In this document: positions 33,669-42,354 of the stretch, one piece after another
Position numbering within the stretch: the first letter of the stretch is position 1
Layout: every line of letters starts with the position of its first letter
Assembly (NCBI RefSeq): GCF_004341885.1
Contig: NZ_SLVX01000021.1
Coordinates: forward strand, 1 to 64,000
Reading direction: 5' to 3'
Origin: Shinella granuli
GTDB lineage: Bacteria; Pseudomonadota; Alphaproteobacteria; Rhizobiales; Rhizobiaceae
Length of the DNA: 64,000 nt
Notes under the pieces: model-generated
Told to the model about the DNA's origin: nothing
Seen by the model: the letters and a program-made list of their open reading frames with translations, nothing else
Databases searched by the model: none
Position numbers and translations under genes: made by a program

Positions 33669-34712
33669 TCAGGATCGCACAAGGCTCCCGGCGGGAGCCG
33701 TGCTCTCGCGAACGACGATTTCGACCGGCAGGATGGTCTCCATGGGGATGTCTTCGGCCTTGTCGCCATTCATCAGTTGCAGCAGCACCGTGGCAGCAGT
33801 CTGGCCGGCGCTGTGCTGGAGGATGCGGACGGTCGTCAGCCGGGGGCGGATCAGGTCGAGGAACGGCATGTCGTTGAAGCCGGTGACGGAGACCTCGCGG
33901 GGGCAGTCGATGCCATGCTCGCGCAGCTCGTCGATCGCGCCCAGCGCGAGACGGTCGTTGGCGCAGAGGACGGCGGTGAATGTCCGGCCCGATGCCAGGA
34001 GGTCCCGGATGCCCCGCGCGCCCTCCTGCTCGTCGAAGCGCCGGGCCGTCGCCACGAGGTCCGGCCGGAATTCGAGCGACAGGGTCGCGGCGGCATTGCG
34101 GAAGGCGGCCAGGCGAAGCTGGCCCGTCGACAGGTCCTGCGGGCCGGCGAGGTGCGCGATGTCGCGGTGCCCGAGATCGCGCAGATGGCGCAGCATCTCG
34201 CAGATGCCGGCATCCTCGTCATTGATGATGTAGGGGATCTGCGAGTTCTCGACCATGCGGTTCAGCGTCACCACCGGCAGCCCTTCAGCCGCCGCCCTGG
34301 CAATGGACGGATCGCTCCTCAGCACGGCCGCGTGAATGATGCCGTCGACGCCGCGGTCGCGCAGCACGTCGACGAGGCGGCTTTCCCGATCCCGTTCGCT
34401 GTCGGTGTTGACGATGATCGACGCATAGCCCAGCGGCTCCAGGACGCTTTCGATGCCGCGCAGGATCGGCGGGAAGATGACGTTGGTGATGTCGGGGATC
34501 ATCACGCCCACGGTCATCGTGCGATTGGTCCGAAGGCCGGCGGCGATGCGGTTCGGCCGATAGCCCAGCGCATCCGCCGCCGCTTGGATGCGGCTGGCGA
34601 CTTCTTCCGTGATCGACTTGCGCTCCACCGGATCCAGCGCCCGGGAGACGGTGGATACGTGCACGCCCGTCTCCCGGGCGATGTCTTTCAGCGTGATCCG
34701 TTTCTGCCGCAT
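33669..34712 (-). CDS. LacI family repressor of the 35-kb catabolic cluster
   Basis: 347 residues. N-terminal LacI HTH and hinge (ITLKDIARETGVHVSTVSRA, then IQAAADALGYRPNRIA) and a periplasmic-binding-protein-like effector domain (GVMIPDITNVIFPPILRGIE). GAGGAGATCAG RBS. Divergent from the ABC binding-protein gene; three GCAATCGATTGC-type operators lie in the intergenic region, so it very likely represses the importer and catabolic operon until the substrate or an intermediate is present. Confidence 0.9.
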   Translation of the reverse strand: MRQKRITLKDIARETGVHVSTVSRALDPVERKSITEEVASRIQAAADALGYRPNRIAAGLRTNRTMTVGVMIPDITNVIFPPILRGIESVLEPLGYASIIVNTDSERDRESRLVDVLRDRGVDGIIHAAVLRSDPSIARAAAEGLPVVTLNRMVENSQIPYIINDEDAGICEMLRHLRDLGHRDIAHLAGPQDLSTGQLRLAAFRNAAATLSLEFRPDLVATARRFDEQEGARGIRDLLASGRTFTAVLCANDRLALGAIDELREHGIDCPREVSVTGFNDMPFLDLIRPRLTTVRILQHSAGQTAATVLLQLMNGDKAEDIPMETILPVEIVVRESTAPAGSLVRS

Positions 34713-34759
34713 CTGATCTCCTCTGATTTGCACATATTAGCAGATCGTGGGCGCCGCAC

Positions 34760-34826
34760 GCAATCGATTGCAAAAATCCTTGACCAAACGCAAGTGCCGT
34801 GATACCTCATCCTCGCAATCGATTGC
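34760..34826 (+). promoter_or_regulatory. LacI-type double operator flanking a promoter
   Basis: Two identical perfect palindromes GCAATCGATTGC at 34760-34771 and 34815-34826, 55 bp apart. Between them are TTGACC (34780-34785), a 17-bp spacer and TACCTC (34803-34808), so the second operator falls at about the transcription start. This is the classic looping-repression layout for LacI proteins. The first site also lies in the lacI-type gene's own leader. Confidence 0.75.
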
Positions 34827-34996
34827 ACGAAGGCTTGGAGGAGCGCTTGTGCGTCGAGCAAGGGCCGGGTCGTCATGGAGGACGGCCGGGCAAATACCCT
34901 CAATGATCCCGGACGGGAATGCGGGAAAGCCGCAGACCTCCGTTTGCCGGGCACGGAATTCAGCCGGGCGCCCCGAGAGGGGTGCCTGGTCGCGGA

Positions 34997-35010
34997 TGCA
35001 ATCGATCGCT
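34997..35010 (+). promoter_or_regulatory. Third LacI-type operator
   Basis: TGCAATCGATCGCT, an imperfect copy of GCAATCGATTGC, located 16 bp before the binding-protein start codon and just upstream of its GGGAGGA RBS. It could strengthen repression or act as a roadblock. Confidence 0.6.
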
Positions 35011-35026
35011 AACGGGAGGAAGGCGT

Positions 35027-36304
35027 ATGAGATTGAATACTTTGCTCGCGGCAACGGCCGCGGCGGCGATAACCGCAGGCGCGGCGCAGGCCGAGACCTT
35101 GAAGATCGGGGCCTCGCTGCCGATCACGGGCGGACTGTCGGTCAGCGGCGAGAAACACAAGCGGGGCTACGAGCTCTGCACGAAGCTGATCAACGACGCG
35201 GGCGGCATTCTCGGCCGGCAGGTCGAACTGATCGTCAGCGACAACCGGTCGGACACGGCGACCGCGATCAACCAGTATGAGCGCTTCATCAATGTCGACA
35301 AGGTCGACGCCGTCTACGGCACCTTTTCGAGCCGGCTGACCTTCCCGGTCGCCAGCATCCTTTCGAAATACAACATGGTGCACGCCATTCCCTCGGGCGG
35401 CGCCTTGCGCATCTACGAACAGGGCTACAAGAACCTGTTCTACTTCCAGGTCAACGCCGCCGAATATACCGGCAAGGACGTGGCCGCGGTGATCAAGCAG
35501 CTCATCCCGGCGGGCGAGGCGCCGAAGAGCGCAGCCGTGGTCTCGGCCGACGACTTCTTCGCCAATGCCATCGAGGCGGGCCTGCTCGGACAGAAGGTGA
35601 AGGATCCGGCGACCGACAAGGAGATCGCCGACCTGGCGCCCGGCTATCTTTCCGATGCGGGCATCGAGGTGCTGATGCAGGAGAAGTGGCCGGAGGAAGG
35701 CTTCAACGACTGGCTGAACCTTGCCAATTCGATCAAGCGCTCCGGCGCCGAGATGGTCATCGGCCTGACGGCCTCGGCGGAAGAGGCCGTGCAACTGACG
35801 CGCAGCCTCAAGACCGTCGGCGCCACGCCCAAGCTGGTCTATCTCAGCCAGGGCGCTCAGACGGAGTTCGTCGAGGGCGTCGGCAAGGAAGCGGCCGATG
35901 GCGTGCTGATCCACACCACCTGGCACAAGGACGTGCCGTTCGACAGCACGCTGGCCGGCAAGCCGTTCAGCAATGCCGACTTCGTCAAGGCCTTCACCGC
36001 CGAATACAATGTCGAGCCGGACGAGGACAGCGCCATTCCGTTCGCCGTCTGCCAGGGCATCGAGCAGGCGATCCTCGGGGCGGGCACCACCGACAATGCC
36101 AAGATGGGCGAATGGCTGCACGCGCGCACCAAGGACGATCCCGTCCGCACGGTGCTCGGCCGCTTCTCCTGGGATGAGGTCGGCCTGCCGGTGGAGAAAT
36201 CCCACATCATGACGCAGTGGCAGAACGGCGACCTGACATTCGTCTACCCGACCGGCGAATTCGAAGGCGTGTCGCCCTTCAGCTACCCCAAGAACGGGTT
36301 CTGA
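35027..36304 (+). CDS. Branched-chain-type ABC transporter substrate-binding protein
   Basis: 425 residues with a Sec signal peptide (MRLNTLLAATAAAAITAGAA, cleaved after AQA). The periplasmic-binding domain (Peripla_BP_6 type) shows LKIGASLPITGGLSVSGEKH, then YELCTKLINDAGGILGRQVE and VYGTFSSRLTFPVASI. This family feeds LivFGHM-like transporters for amino acids, urea, amides or aromatic acids. Given the downstream catabolic genes, an aromatic or heteroaromatic acid is the likely ligand. First gene of the operon. Confidence 0.9.
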   Translation: MRLNTLLAATAAAAITAGAAQAETLKIGASLPITGGLSVSGEKHKRGYELCTKLINDAGGILGRQVELIVSDNRSDTATAINQYERFINVDKVDAVYGTFSSRLTFPVASILSKYNMVHAIPSGGALRIYEQGYKNLFYFQVNAAEYTGKDVAAVIKQLIPAGEAPKSAAVVSADDFFANAIEAGLLGQKVKDPATDKEIADLAPGYLSDAGIEVLMQEKWPEEGFNDWLNLANSIKRSGAEMVIGLTASAEEAVQLTRSLKTVGATPKLVYLSQGAQTEFVEGVGKEAADGVLIHTTWHKDVPFDSTLAGKPFSNADFVKAFTAEYNVEPDEDSAIPFAVCQGIEQAILGAGTTDNAKMGEWLHARTKDDPVRTVLGRFSWDEVGLPVEKSHIMTQWQNGDLTFVYPTGEFEGVSPFSYPKNGF

Positions 36305-36311
36305 GAAGACA

Positions 36312-36351
36312 GGCGGCGGAAGGGTGCCCCCGGGGCGTCCTTCCCGCCGCC
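36312..36351 (+). other. Hairpin after the ABC binding-protein gene
   Basis: GGCGGCGGAAGG (36312-36323) pairs with CCTTCCCGCCGCC (36339-36351, one bulged C); the inner GCCCC/GGGGC extends the stem. No U-tract. Located between the binding-protein gene and the ATPase gene, as in the tct, met and tau operons. Confidence 0.65.
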
Positions 36352-36388
36352 GGCCATGATCAGCGCAACTCGGAAGAGGATATGGCGC

Positions 36389-37135
36389 ATGCTTGAAGTG
36401 AAGAACCTCTGTAAGCATTTCGGCGGCATCAAGGCCGTCGACGGTGCCACGTTCACGGTCGAGAAGGGCGCGATCACCGCCCTGATCGGCCCGAACGGCG
36501 CCGGAAAGACGACTGCGTTCAATTGCATCAGCCGGACGGCGGCGCCGACGTCGGGCGAGGTCTGGCTCGACGGCGAGCGGATCGACCACCTCCGGCCGCA
36601 CAAGATCACGGCCAAGGGCCTCAGCCGGACCTTCCAGATCTCGCGCAATCTCGGCGACATGACGGTGATCGAGAACGTCATCGTCCAGTCCAGGGTCGAT
36701 GGTCTGCGCGGCCTGTTCCGCCCGGCCATGTCGCGGGAGGAAAAGGACAAGGCGATGTCGATACTCGACTTCCTCGGCATCACCCGCATCGCCCACGAGG
36801 ATGGCCACAATCTCTCCTACGGCCAGAAGAAGCTCATGGACCTCGCCGCGCTGCTGATGTCCGACCCCAAGATCATCCTGCTCGACGAACCGGCCGGCGG
36901 GGTCAACCCGTCGCTGATGGAGGAGATCGTCGGCCATATCCGCGCGCTCAACGACAAGGGCCTGACGGTGCTGATCGTCGAGCACAACATGGACCTGATC
37001 ATGCGGCTCTCGCATAAGGTCGTGGTCATGGCGCACGGCAAGGTCATCTGCGCCGGCACGCCCGATGTGGTGCGCAAGGATCCCCACGTGCTCGATGCCT
37101 ATCTCGGCGGCGTCCTGGAAGACGAGGCGGCCTGA
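36389..37135 (+). CDS. ABC transporter ATP-binding protein (LivG-like)
   Basis: 248 residues. Walker A GPNGAGKTTAFNC, SRTFQISRNLGDMTVIENV Q-loop region, signature NLSYGQKKLMDLAALL (variant LSYGQ as usual in LivG), Walker B IILLDEPAGGVNPSLMEEI, H-loop IVEHNMDLIM. RBS GGAAGAGGA. One of two ATPases of the importer; coupled to the next gene by a TGATG overlap. Confidence 0.92.
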   Translation: MLEVKNLCKHFGGIKAVDGATFTVEKGAITALIGPNGAGKTTAFNCISRTAAPTSGEVWLDGERIDHLRPHKITAKGLSRTFQISRNLGDMTVIENVIVQSRVDGLRGLFRPAMSREEKDKAMSILDFLGITRIAHEDGHNLSYGQKKLMDLAALLMSDPKIILLDEPAGGVNPSLMEEIVGHIRALNDKGLTVLIVEHNMDLIMRLSHKVVVMAHGKVICAGTPDVVRKDPHVLDAYLGGVLEDEAA

Positions 37136-37863
37136 TGACGAAGCTTCTGGAGGTCACCAACATCACCGCCGGCTACGGCGACGGCCCCGCCATCATCGAT
37201 GGGGCACACCTGACCGTCGAGCCCGGCAAGGTCCATTGCATCATCGGCCCGAACGGCGCCGGAAAGTCGACGCTGCTCAAGGCGATCTGCGGCATGCTGT
37301 CCATCCGCAAGGGCGACGTCGTGTTCAAGGGCGAGCGGCTGAACGGGCTTCGCCCCGACCAGATCCTGCGCAAGGGCATCTGTTTCGTGCCGCAGGAGCG
37401 CGCACTGTTTGCGAAGATGACCGTGCGCGAGAATCTGCGCATGGGCGGCTTCATCCTCGATGACAAGAAGGAGCTGGAGCGCCGCATCGAGGGCATCCTG
37501 GAACGCTTCCCGATCCTTCGCGAGCGGGCCGACCAGCATGCCGGCACCATGTCCGGCGGCCAGCAACAGACGCTCGCCATGGCCCGCACGCTCATCATCA
37601 AGCCCGACATCGTCATGCTCGACGAACCGTCCCTCGGCCTGGCGCCGAAGGTCGTCCAGGAGATGTTCGACATCATGAAGATGATGTCGGCGGAAGGCGT
37701 CACCGTCCTCCTGGTCGAGCAGAACGCGCTGATGGGGCTCAAGAACGCCGACTGGGGCGTCGTGCTCGATCTCGGCCGCACGCTGTTCGAGGGCCCGGCC
37801 GCCACGGTGCTGGCCGATCCGCGCATCCAGGAACTTTACCTCGGCGGCAAGAAGGCCGCCTGA
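37135..37863 (+). CDS. ABC transporter ATP-binding protein (LivF-like)
   Basis: 242 residues. Walker A GPNGAGKSTLLKAI, CFVPQERALFAKMTVRENLR Q-loop, signature TMSGGQQQTLAMARTL, Walker B VMLDEPSLGLAPKVVQEM, H-loop VEQNALMGL. Typical LivF length. Second ATPase of the importer. Confidence 0.92.
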   Translation: MTKLLEVTNITAGYGDGPAIIDGAHLTVEPGKVHCIIGPNGAGKSTLLKAICGMLSIRKGDVVFKGERLNGLRPDQILRKGICFVPQERALFAKMTVRENLRMGGFILDDKKELERRIEGILERFPILRERADQHAGTMSGGQQQTLAMARTLIIKPDIVMLDEPSLGLAPKVVQEMFDIMKMMSAEGVTVLLVEQNALMGLKNADWGVVLDLGRTLFEGPAATVLADPRIQELYLGGKKAA

Positions 37864-37875
37864 CGAGGAGCAGAC

Positions 37876-38754
37876 ATGGCAGAGATATTGCAGATACTGA
37901 TTCTGGGCCTGGCGCTCGGCGGCGTCATCGCCCTGATGGGCTCCGGCCTGTCGCTGGTCTTCGGCGTGATGCGCATCGTCAATCTAGCCCATCCCGCGCT
38001 GATCATCGGCGGCGCCTACATCACCTATCTGGCGTTCAAGGCCTTCGACATCGATCCGATCGCCATGCTGCCCGTCGCAGCCGTCACCATGGCGGCCGTC
38101 GGCGTGGTGCTCTACCGGCTGCTGTTCCAGCGCGAGGCCAGGAGCGCCAAATATTCCGAGATGACGGTGCTGCTCACCTTCGCGCTGGCGATGATGGTGG
38201 AAGGGCTGCTCGGCAGCCTCTTCACCAACACCCAGCGGGTGACGTCGCCCGACTACGCCACCGCCGCTTTCTTCATCGGTGATGTCTTCATCCCCAAGGG
38301 GCAGCTCTATGCCGGCCTCGTCTCGCTGGCGATCATCGCGGCGCTCTCCCTGTTCCTCAAATATTCGCGGCTCGGCTATGCCATCCGTGCCACCACGCAG
38401 AACCGCGAGGCGGCGGAACTGCTGGGCGTCAACGTGCAGTTCATCAGCGTGCTCGCCTTCGCCATCGGCATCGGCCTTGCGGGCGCTGCCGGATCGCTGG
38501 TCAGCTTCGTGTTCAGCTTCTTTCCGGCCAAGCACTGGGAATGGATCGCCATGCTGATGTCGGTGGTGGTGCTCGGCGGCATGGGCAGCATCCTCGGCAC
38601 GGTGGTCGGCGCGCTCATCCTGTCCGTGGTCGCCGCCTTTGTCGGCACCTGGATCGGTGCGACCTGGTCGACGCTGACCTTCTTCCTCGCTCTTTTCATC
38701 ATTCTGCTGGTCCGGCCCCAGGGGCTGTTCGGCGAAAAACCGGAGATGGCATGA
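37876..38754 (+). CDS. ABC transporter permease (LivH-like)
   Basis: 292-residue polytopic permease. Conserved family stretches are GGVIALMGSGLSLVFGVMRI, VNLAHPALIIGGAYI, LGYAIRATTQNREAAELLGV and the C-terminal VRPQGLFGEKPEMA. Overlaps the next permease gene by 4 bp. Confidence 0.92.
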   Translation: MAEILQILILGLALGGVIALMGSGLSLVFGVMRIVNLAHPALIIGGAYITYLAFKAFDIDPIAMLPVAAVTMAAVGVVLYRLLFQREARSAKYSEMTVLLTFALAMMVEGLLGSLFTNTQRVTSPDYATAAFFIGDVFIPKGQLYAGLVSLAIIAALSLFLKYSRLGYAIRATTQNREAAELLGVNVQFISVLAFAIGIGLAGAAGSLVSFVFSFFPAKHWEWIAMLMSVVVLGGMGSILGTVVGALILSVVAAFVGTWIGATWSTLTFFLALFIILLVRPQGLFGEKPEMA

Positions 38755-39797
38755 TGACCGTCACCCTTCAGGACTCCAGCGCCAGCGCCGTCATCGAGGC
38801 CCGCCGCACATACAACGAGAAACTGTCGCGCAAGACCGACCAGACCCGGGCGACCTGGTTCCCGCTCGCTTTGCTTGCTTTGCTCGCCGCGCTGCCGCTG
38901 CTGCAATTCGTCGGCAACTACAATTACGTGCTGCACCTGGTGCTCTTTACCGCCTCCTATGTGGCAATGGCATCGAGCTGGAACATCCTCGGCGGCTTTG
39001 CCGGCTATGTCTCGCTCGGCCATGCCGTGTTCTTCGGCGTCGGGGGATACTTTTCCGGCATGCTCCTGGCACGCTACGGCATTTCCACGCTGATCACCGC
39101 GCCGCTTGCCGGCCTCGTCGCGGCGGCCATCGGCTATGGCGTGGGCCTGGTCACACTCAAGGTGCGCGGCCCGAGCTTCATCATCTCGTCGATCGCCCTT
39201 CTGATGATCGCCCGCATCCTGTTCGACAACTGGCACTTCATCGGCGGCGCCAACGGCCTCACCCTGCCGACGAACGATCTGACGGTGCAGTGGGCCAAGC
39301 TGCCCTACTACTATGCGATGCTGGCGATCGCGGCCTTCACCGTCTGGTCGGCCTACAAGATCAAGCATTCGAAGTTCGGCCTCGGCCTGCGCGCCCTTTC
39401 CAAGGACGAAATCAAGGCGGAAAGCGCCGGCATCGACACGCGCTTCTACAAGGTCGTGGCCTTCGCGCTCTCGGCCTTCTTCGTCGGCATGGCCGGCGCG
39501 GTGTGGGGCGAGTACCTGACCTATCTGCGTCCGAACATCTTCCTGCTCATCCTGGTCTCGGCCAACATGGTGCTGATGTGCATCCTCGGCGGCAAGGGCA
39601 CGATCGCCGGGCCGGTGATCGGTGCGATCCTGATCGTCGCGCTCAACGAGCTCTTCGTCGCCACGATGGGGGCTTCCGAAATCAACATCCTCGGCACCGG
39701 CCTGGTGATGGCGATCGGCCTGATGTTCTTCCCGCTCGGACTGGTCGGAACCCTGGCCAGAAGCGGAAAGCTGCCCCGCATCCTCAACTGGGACTAG
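38751..39797 (+). CDS. ABC transporter permease (LivM-like)
   Basis: 348-residue permease with an N-terminal hydrophilic tail of about 40 residues and then eight or nine hydrophobic segments. Motifs: GGFAGYVSLGHAVFFGVGGY, FGLGLRALSKDEIKAESAGI, ILGGKGTIAGPVIGAILI. ATG at 38751 overlaps the livH-like stop (ATGATG); 38754 is an equally possible start. Completes the importer. Confidence 0.9.
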   Translation: MMTVTLQDSSASAVIEARRTYNEKLSRKTDQTRATWFPLALLALLAALPLLQFVGNYNYVLHLVLFTASYVAMASSWNILGGFAGYVSLGHAVFFGVGGYFSGMLLARYGISTLITAPLAGLVAAAIGYGVGLVTLKVRGPSFIISSIALLMIARILFDNWHFIGGANGLTLPTNDLTVQWAKLPYYYAMLAIAAFTVWSAYKIKHSKFGLGLRALSKDEIKAESAGIDTRFYKVVAFALSAFFVGMAGAVWGEYLTYLRPNIFLLILVSANMVLMCILGGKGTIAGPVIGAILIVALNELFVATMGASEINILGTGLVMAIGLMFFPLGLVGTLARSGKLPRILNWD

Positions 39798-39859
39798 CAG
39801 GACGCGCCCGCCCCGCCATCAGAGAACACGGCTCGTACGGTCAACGAGAGGAAAACGAC

Positions 39860-40645
39860 ATGCCGGAATTCGTGCTCTACAACGCGCCGCAGTCCACATG
39901 CAGCCAGCGCGTCCGCTATGTCCTTCACGCCAAGGGCAGGGTCTTCGAGGAACACCGGCTCGATCTCTTCAAGGGAGATCAGCTCAAGCCCGAATACCTC
40001 GCGATCAACCCGAACGGCGTGGTCCCGACCCTCTTGCACGATGGCGCCCCGGTCACCGATTCCGCCGTCATCATGGAATATCTGGAGGACATTTTCGGTG
40101 ACGTGGCGCCGCTGAGGCCCGGCGATCCGCTCAAGGTGGCGCAGATGCGCGCGATGCTGCGCTTCATCGACGAGGTGCCGACGCCGGCAATCCGCGTGCC
40201 GTCCTACAACCTCGCCTTCCTGCCGCACTTCCAGGCGATGGACGACGAGGCGTTCCAGGCGCTGTGCGACAGCAAGCCCCTGCGCCGTGAATTCCTCATG
40301 AAAATGGGGCGCACCGGGTTCCCGAAGGCCGAGATGGACGAGGCCCTGGCGCGCCTGCAGCGCGGCATGGACCGCATGGCAACATGGCTTGCCGCCAGCG
40401 GCGGGCCCTGGCTGATGGGCGCGGATCTCAGCCTTGCCGATATCGCGATCATGCCCGTCATCGTGCGGATGGACGACATCCGGCTTGCCGGAATGTGGCG
40501 CGAAGCGCCCGCCATCGGCCGCTGGCTCGAAAGGATCCGGCAAACGCCCGCCTTCTCCGCGACCTATTATCACGGCTCGCTGTTGACCGAGAAATACCCG
40601 CATCTCGCCGCCGCCGCCAGGCGGCCCGAACCCATGGACGCATGA
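39860..40645 (+). CDS. Glutathione S-transferase family protein
   Basis: 261 residues. N-terminal thioredoxin-fold domain with LYNAPQSTCSQRVRYVLHAK (an S-x-C-S-x-R-V-R pattern like the zeta class) and NPNGVVPTLLHDGAPVTDSAVIMEYL split over the cis-Pro and ES motifs. The C-terminal helical domain carries MGADLSLADIAIMPVIVRMD. In a ring-cleavage operon it could isomerise a cis ring-fission product or do reductive thiol chemistry; neither is proven. Stop overlaps a possible start of the next gene. Confidence 0.83.
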   Translation: MPEFVLYNAPQSTCSQRVRYVLHAKGRVFEEHRLDLFKGDQLKPEYLAINPNGVVPTLLHDGAPVTDSAVIMEYLEDIFGDVAPLRPGDPLKVAQMRAMLRFIDEVPTPAIRVPSYNLAFLPHFQAMDDEAFQALCDSKPLRREFLMKMGRTGFPKAEMDEALARLQRGMDRMATWLAASGGPWLMGADLSLADIAIMPVIVRMDDIRLAGMWREAPAIGRWLERIRQTPAFSATYYHGSLLTEKYPHLAAAARRPEPMDA

Positions 40646-40662
40646 ACGCAGTGGAGGATGAA

Positions 40663-41589
40663 ATGGACTATGTCAGCACCCCGCCCAAGCTCATCACGAA
40701 GGAAGCCGACGTGACGCCCACCGTTCTTGCGGCGATGGCGAACACCGACAATCCCCGGCTGAAGGAAATCATGACCGTGCTGGTGGACCACCTCCATCAG
40801 TTCATCCTCACGACGCGCCCGACGGAGGAGGAATTCGAATATGCCCTGCGCTGGATCGTCGAGATCGGCCAGCGGACGAACGAATTCCACAACGAGGTGG
40901 TGCTTGCCGCCGACGTGCTCGGCGCGTCCACGCTGATCGACCTCATCAACAATGACGGCATGCAGGGCGAGACGATGTCGGCGCTGCTCGGGCCGTTCTA
41001 CCGCGGCGATGCGCCGGTCTGCGCGAACGGCGACTGTATCGCCCGCTCGCAAACGCCCGGCGCCACGCTTTTCTTCTCCGGCAGGGTGATCGGGACCGAC
41101 GGCGCGCCGATCGCCGGGGCCATGCTCGATGTGTGGCAGGCGTCGCCCGTCGGCCTCTACGAGAACCAGGATGAAACCCAGGAGGATTGCAACCTTCGCG
41201 GCAAGTTCATCAGCGCGGCCGATGGCCGGTATCATTTCCGCTCGGTCAAGCCCGCCGGTTATCCCGTGCCGACCGACGGTCCCGTCGGCGTGCTGCTGCG
41301 GGCCCAGAACCGCGAGCCGATGCGGCCGGCGCACGTCCATTTCATCGTGTCCGCGCCGGGACACAAGACCCTGATCACGCAGATCTTCTCCGACACGCCC
41401 GAGGCGCTGGCGGCGGATGTCGTGTTCGGCGCCAAGCAGCAGATCGTCGGCAACTTCGTCATGCATACCGAGCCGCACCCCGATTATCCGGATGCGAACC
41501 TGCCCTTCTATACCTGCGAATACGATTTCAAGCTGGTGCCCGGCACATCGACGCTCCCCGTCCCGCCGATTTCGGGAAAGAAGAGCTGA
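40663..41589 (+). CDS. Intradiol ring-cleavage dioxygenase (hydroxyquinol/catechol type)
   Basis: 308 residues with an N-terminal dimerisation domain (about 20-110) and the Fe(III) catalytic domain. All expected ligands are seen: Tyr166 (GLYENQD), Tyr200 (PAGYPVP), His224 and His226 (RPAHVHF), plus Arg179 (NLRGKF). Such enzymes cut catechol, chlorocatechol or hydroxyquinol between the hydroxylated carbons. Length fits the hydroxyquinol 1,2-dioxygenase group. Start at 40663 has GGAGG 8 bp upstream; ATG at 40642 is an alternative. No muconate cycloisomerase or classical maleylacetate reductase is nearby. Confidence 0.9.
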   Translation: MDYVSTPPKLITKEADVTPTVLAAMANTDNPRLKEIMTVLVDHLHQFILTTRPTEEEFEYALRWIVEIGQRTNEFHNEVVLAADVLGASTLIDLINNDGMQGETMSALLGPFYRGDAPVCANGDCIARSQTPGATLFFSGRVIGTDGAPIAGAMLDVWQASPVGLYENQDETQEDCNLRGKFISAADGRYHFRSVKPAGYPVPTDGPVGVLLRAQNREPMRPAHVHFIVSAPGHKTLITQIFSDTPEALAADVVFGAKQQIVGNFVMHTEPHPDYPDANLPFYTCEYDFKLVPGTSTLPVPPISGKKS

Positions 41590-41592
41590 GCC

Positions 41593-42354
41593 ATGGCTGC
41601 ACAAGACTCCCGTCATCCGCTTGCGGGCAAGGTGGCCGTCGTCGTCGGGGGCTCCGGCGGCATCGGTCGCGAGACCTGCCGGATGCTTGCCGCCGCCGGT
41701 GCCACCGTCGTCGTCGGCTACCGTTCGGGCAGGCAGAAGGCGGAGGAGATCGTCGGCGAACTGGCCGGCGAAGGCCATGTCGCGCTGCCGGTCTCCATTG
41801 AGGAGACCGCGACGATCGAGGCGTTCCGGGATGGAGTGCTGGAAAGGCTCGGCCGGGTGGACATCCTGGTCAACACGGCAGGCGTCACCGAACCGGTGGC
41901 GCATGGCGACCTCGATGCCCTGACCGACGCGATGATCGACCGCATCTTCATCAACAACTGGCGCGGCGTCTTCGCCACGATCCGCGCCTTCGCACCGGCG
42001 CTGAAAGCAAGTGGCGACGGCCTGATCGTCAACGTCTCGTCGATCGCCGCCTTCACCGGCATCGGCTCGAATGTCGCCTATTGCGGCGCCAAGGCGGGCC
42101 TCGACATCATGGCAAATTCGCTCGGCCGGGCGCTCGCCCCCGAGATCCGCGTCATGGTGGTCTCGCCCGGGGCCGTCGATACGCAATTCGTGCCCGGCCG
42201 CGGCAGGGAATTTGCCGACAAGGTCGCCGCGACCACCCCGCTCAAGCGGATCACCAGCCCGCTGGACGTCGCCGAGGCGATCGTCTCCTGCGCCACGCAT
42301 CTGAAGTTTTCGACCGGCAGCCGGATCGTCGTCGATGGAGGAAGGCACCTGTAA
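41593..42354 (+). CDS. SDR family oxidoreductase in the ring-cleavage operon
   Basis: 253 residues. Cofactor motif VVGGSGGIGRETCRMLAAAG, Asn of NTAGVTEP, and catalytic Ser, Tyr and Lys in NVSSIAAFTGIGSNVAYCGA with KAG following. Probably oxidises a dihydrodiol or alcohol intermediate, or reduces a keto acid of the pathway. 3 bp after the dioxygenase and overlapping the next gene by one base (TAATG), so tightly cotranscribed. Confidence 0.87.
   Translation: MAAQDSRHPLAGKVAVVVGGSGGIGRETCRMLAAAGATVVVGYRSGRQKAEEIVGELAGEGHVALPVSIEETATIEAFRDGVLERLGRVDILVNTAGVTEPVAHGDLDALTDAMIDRIFINNWRGVFATIRAFAPALKASGDGLIVNVSSIAAFTGIGSNVAYCGAKAGLDIMANSLGRALAPEIRVMVVSPGAVDTQFVPGRGREFADKVAATTPLKRITSPLDVAEAIVSCATHLKFSTGSRIVVDGGRHL

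Noticed and set aside
35009-37087. A 692-codon minus-strand frame across the binding-protein and ATPase genes
   Set aside because: Antisense shadow of two well-defined ABC genes; no recognisable protein family.
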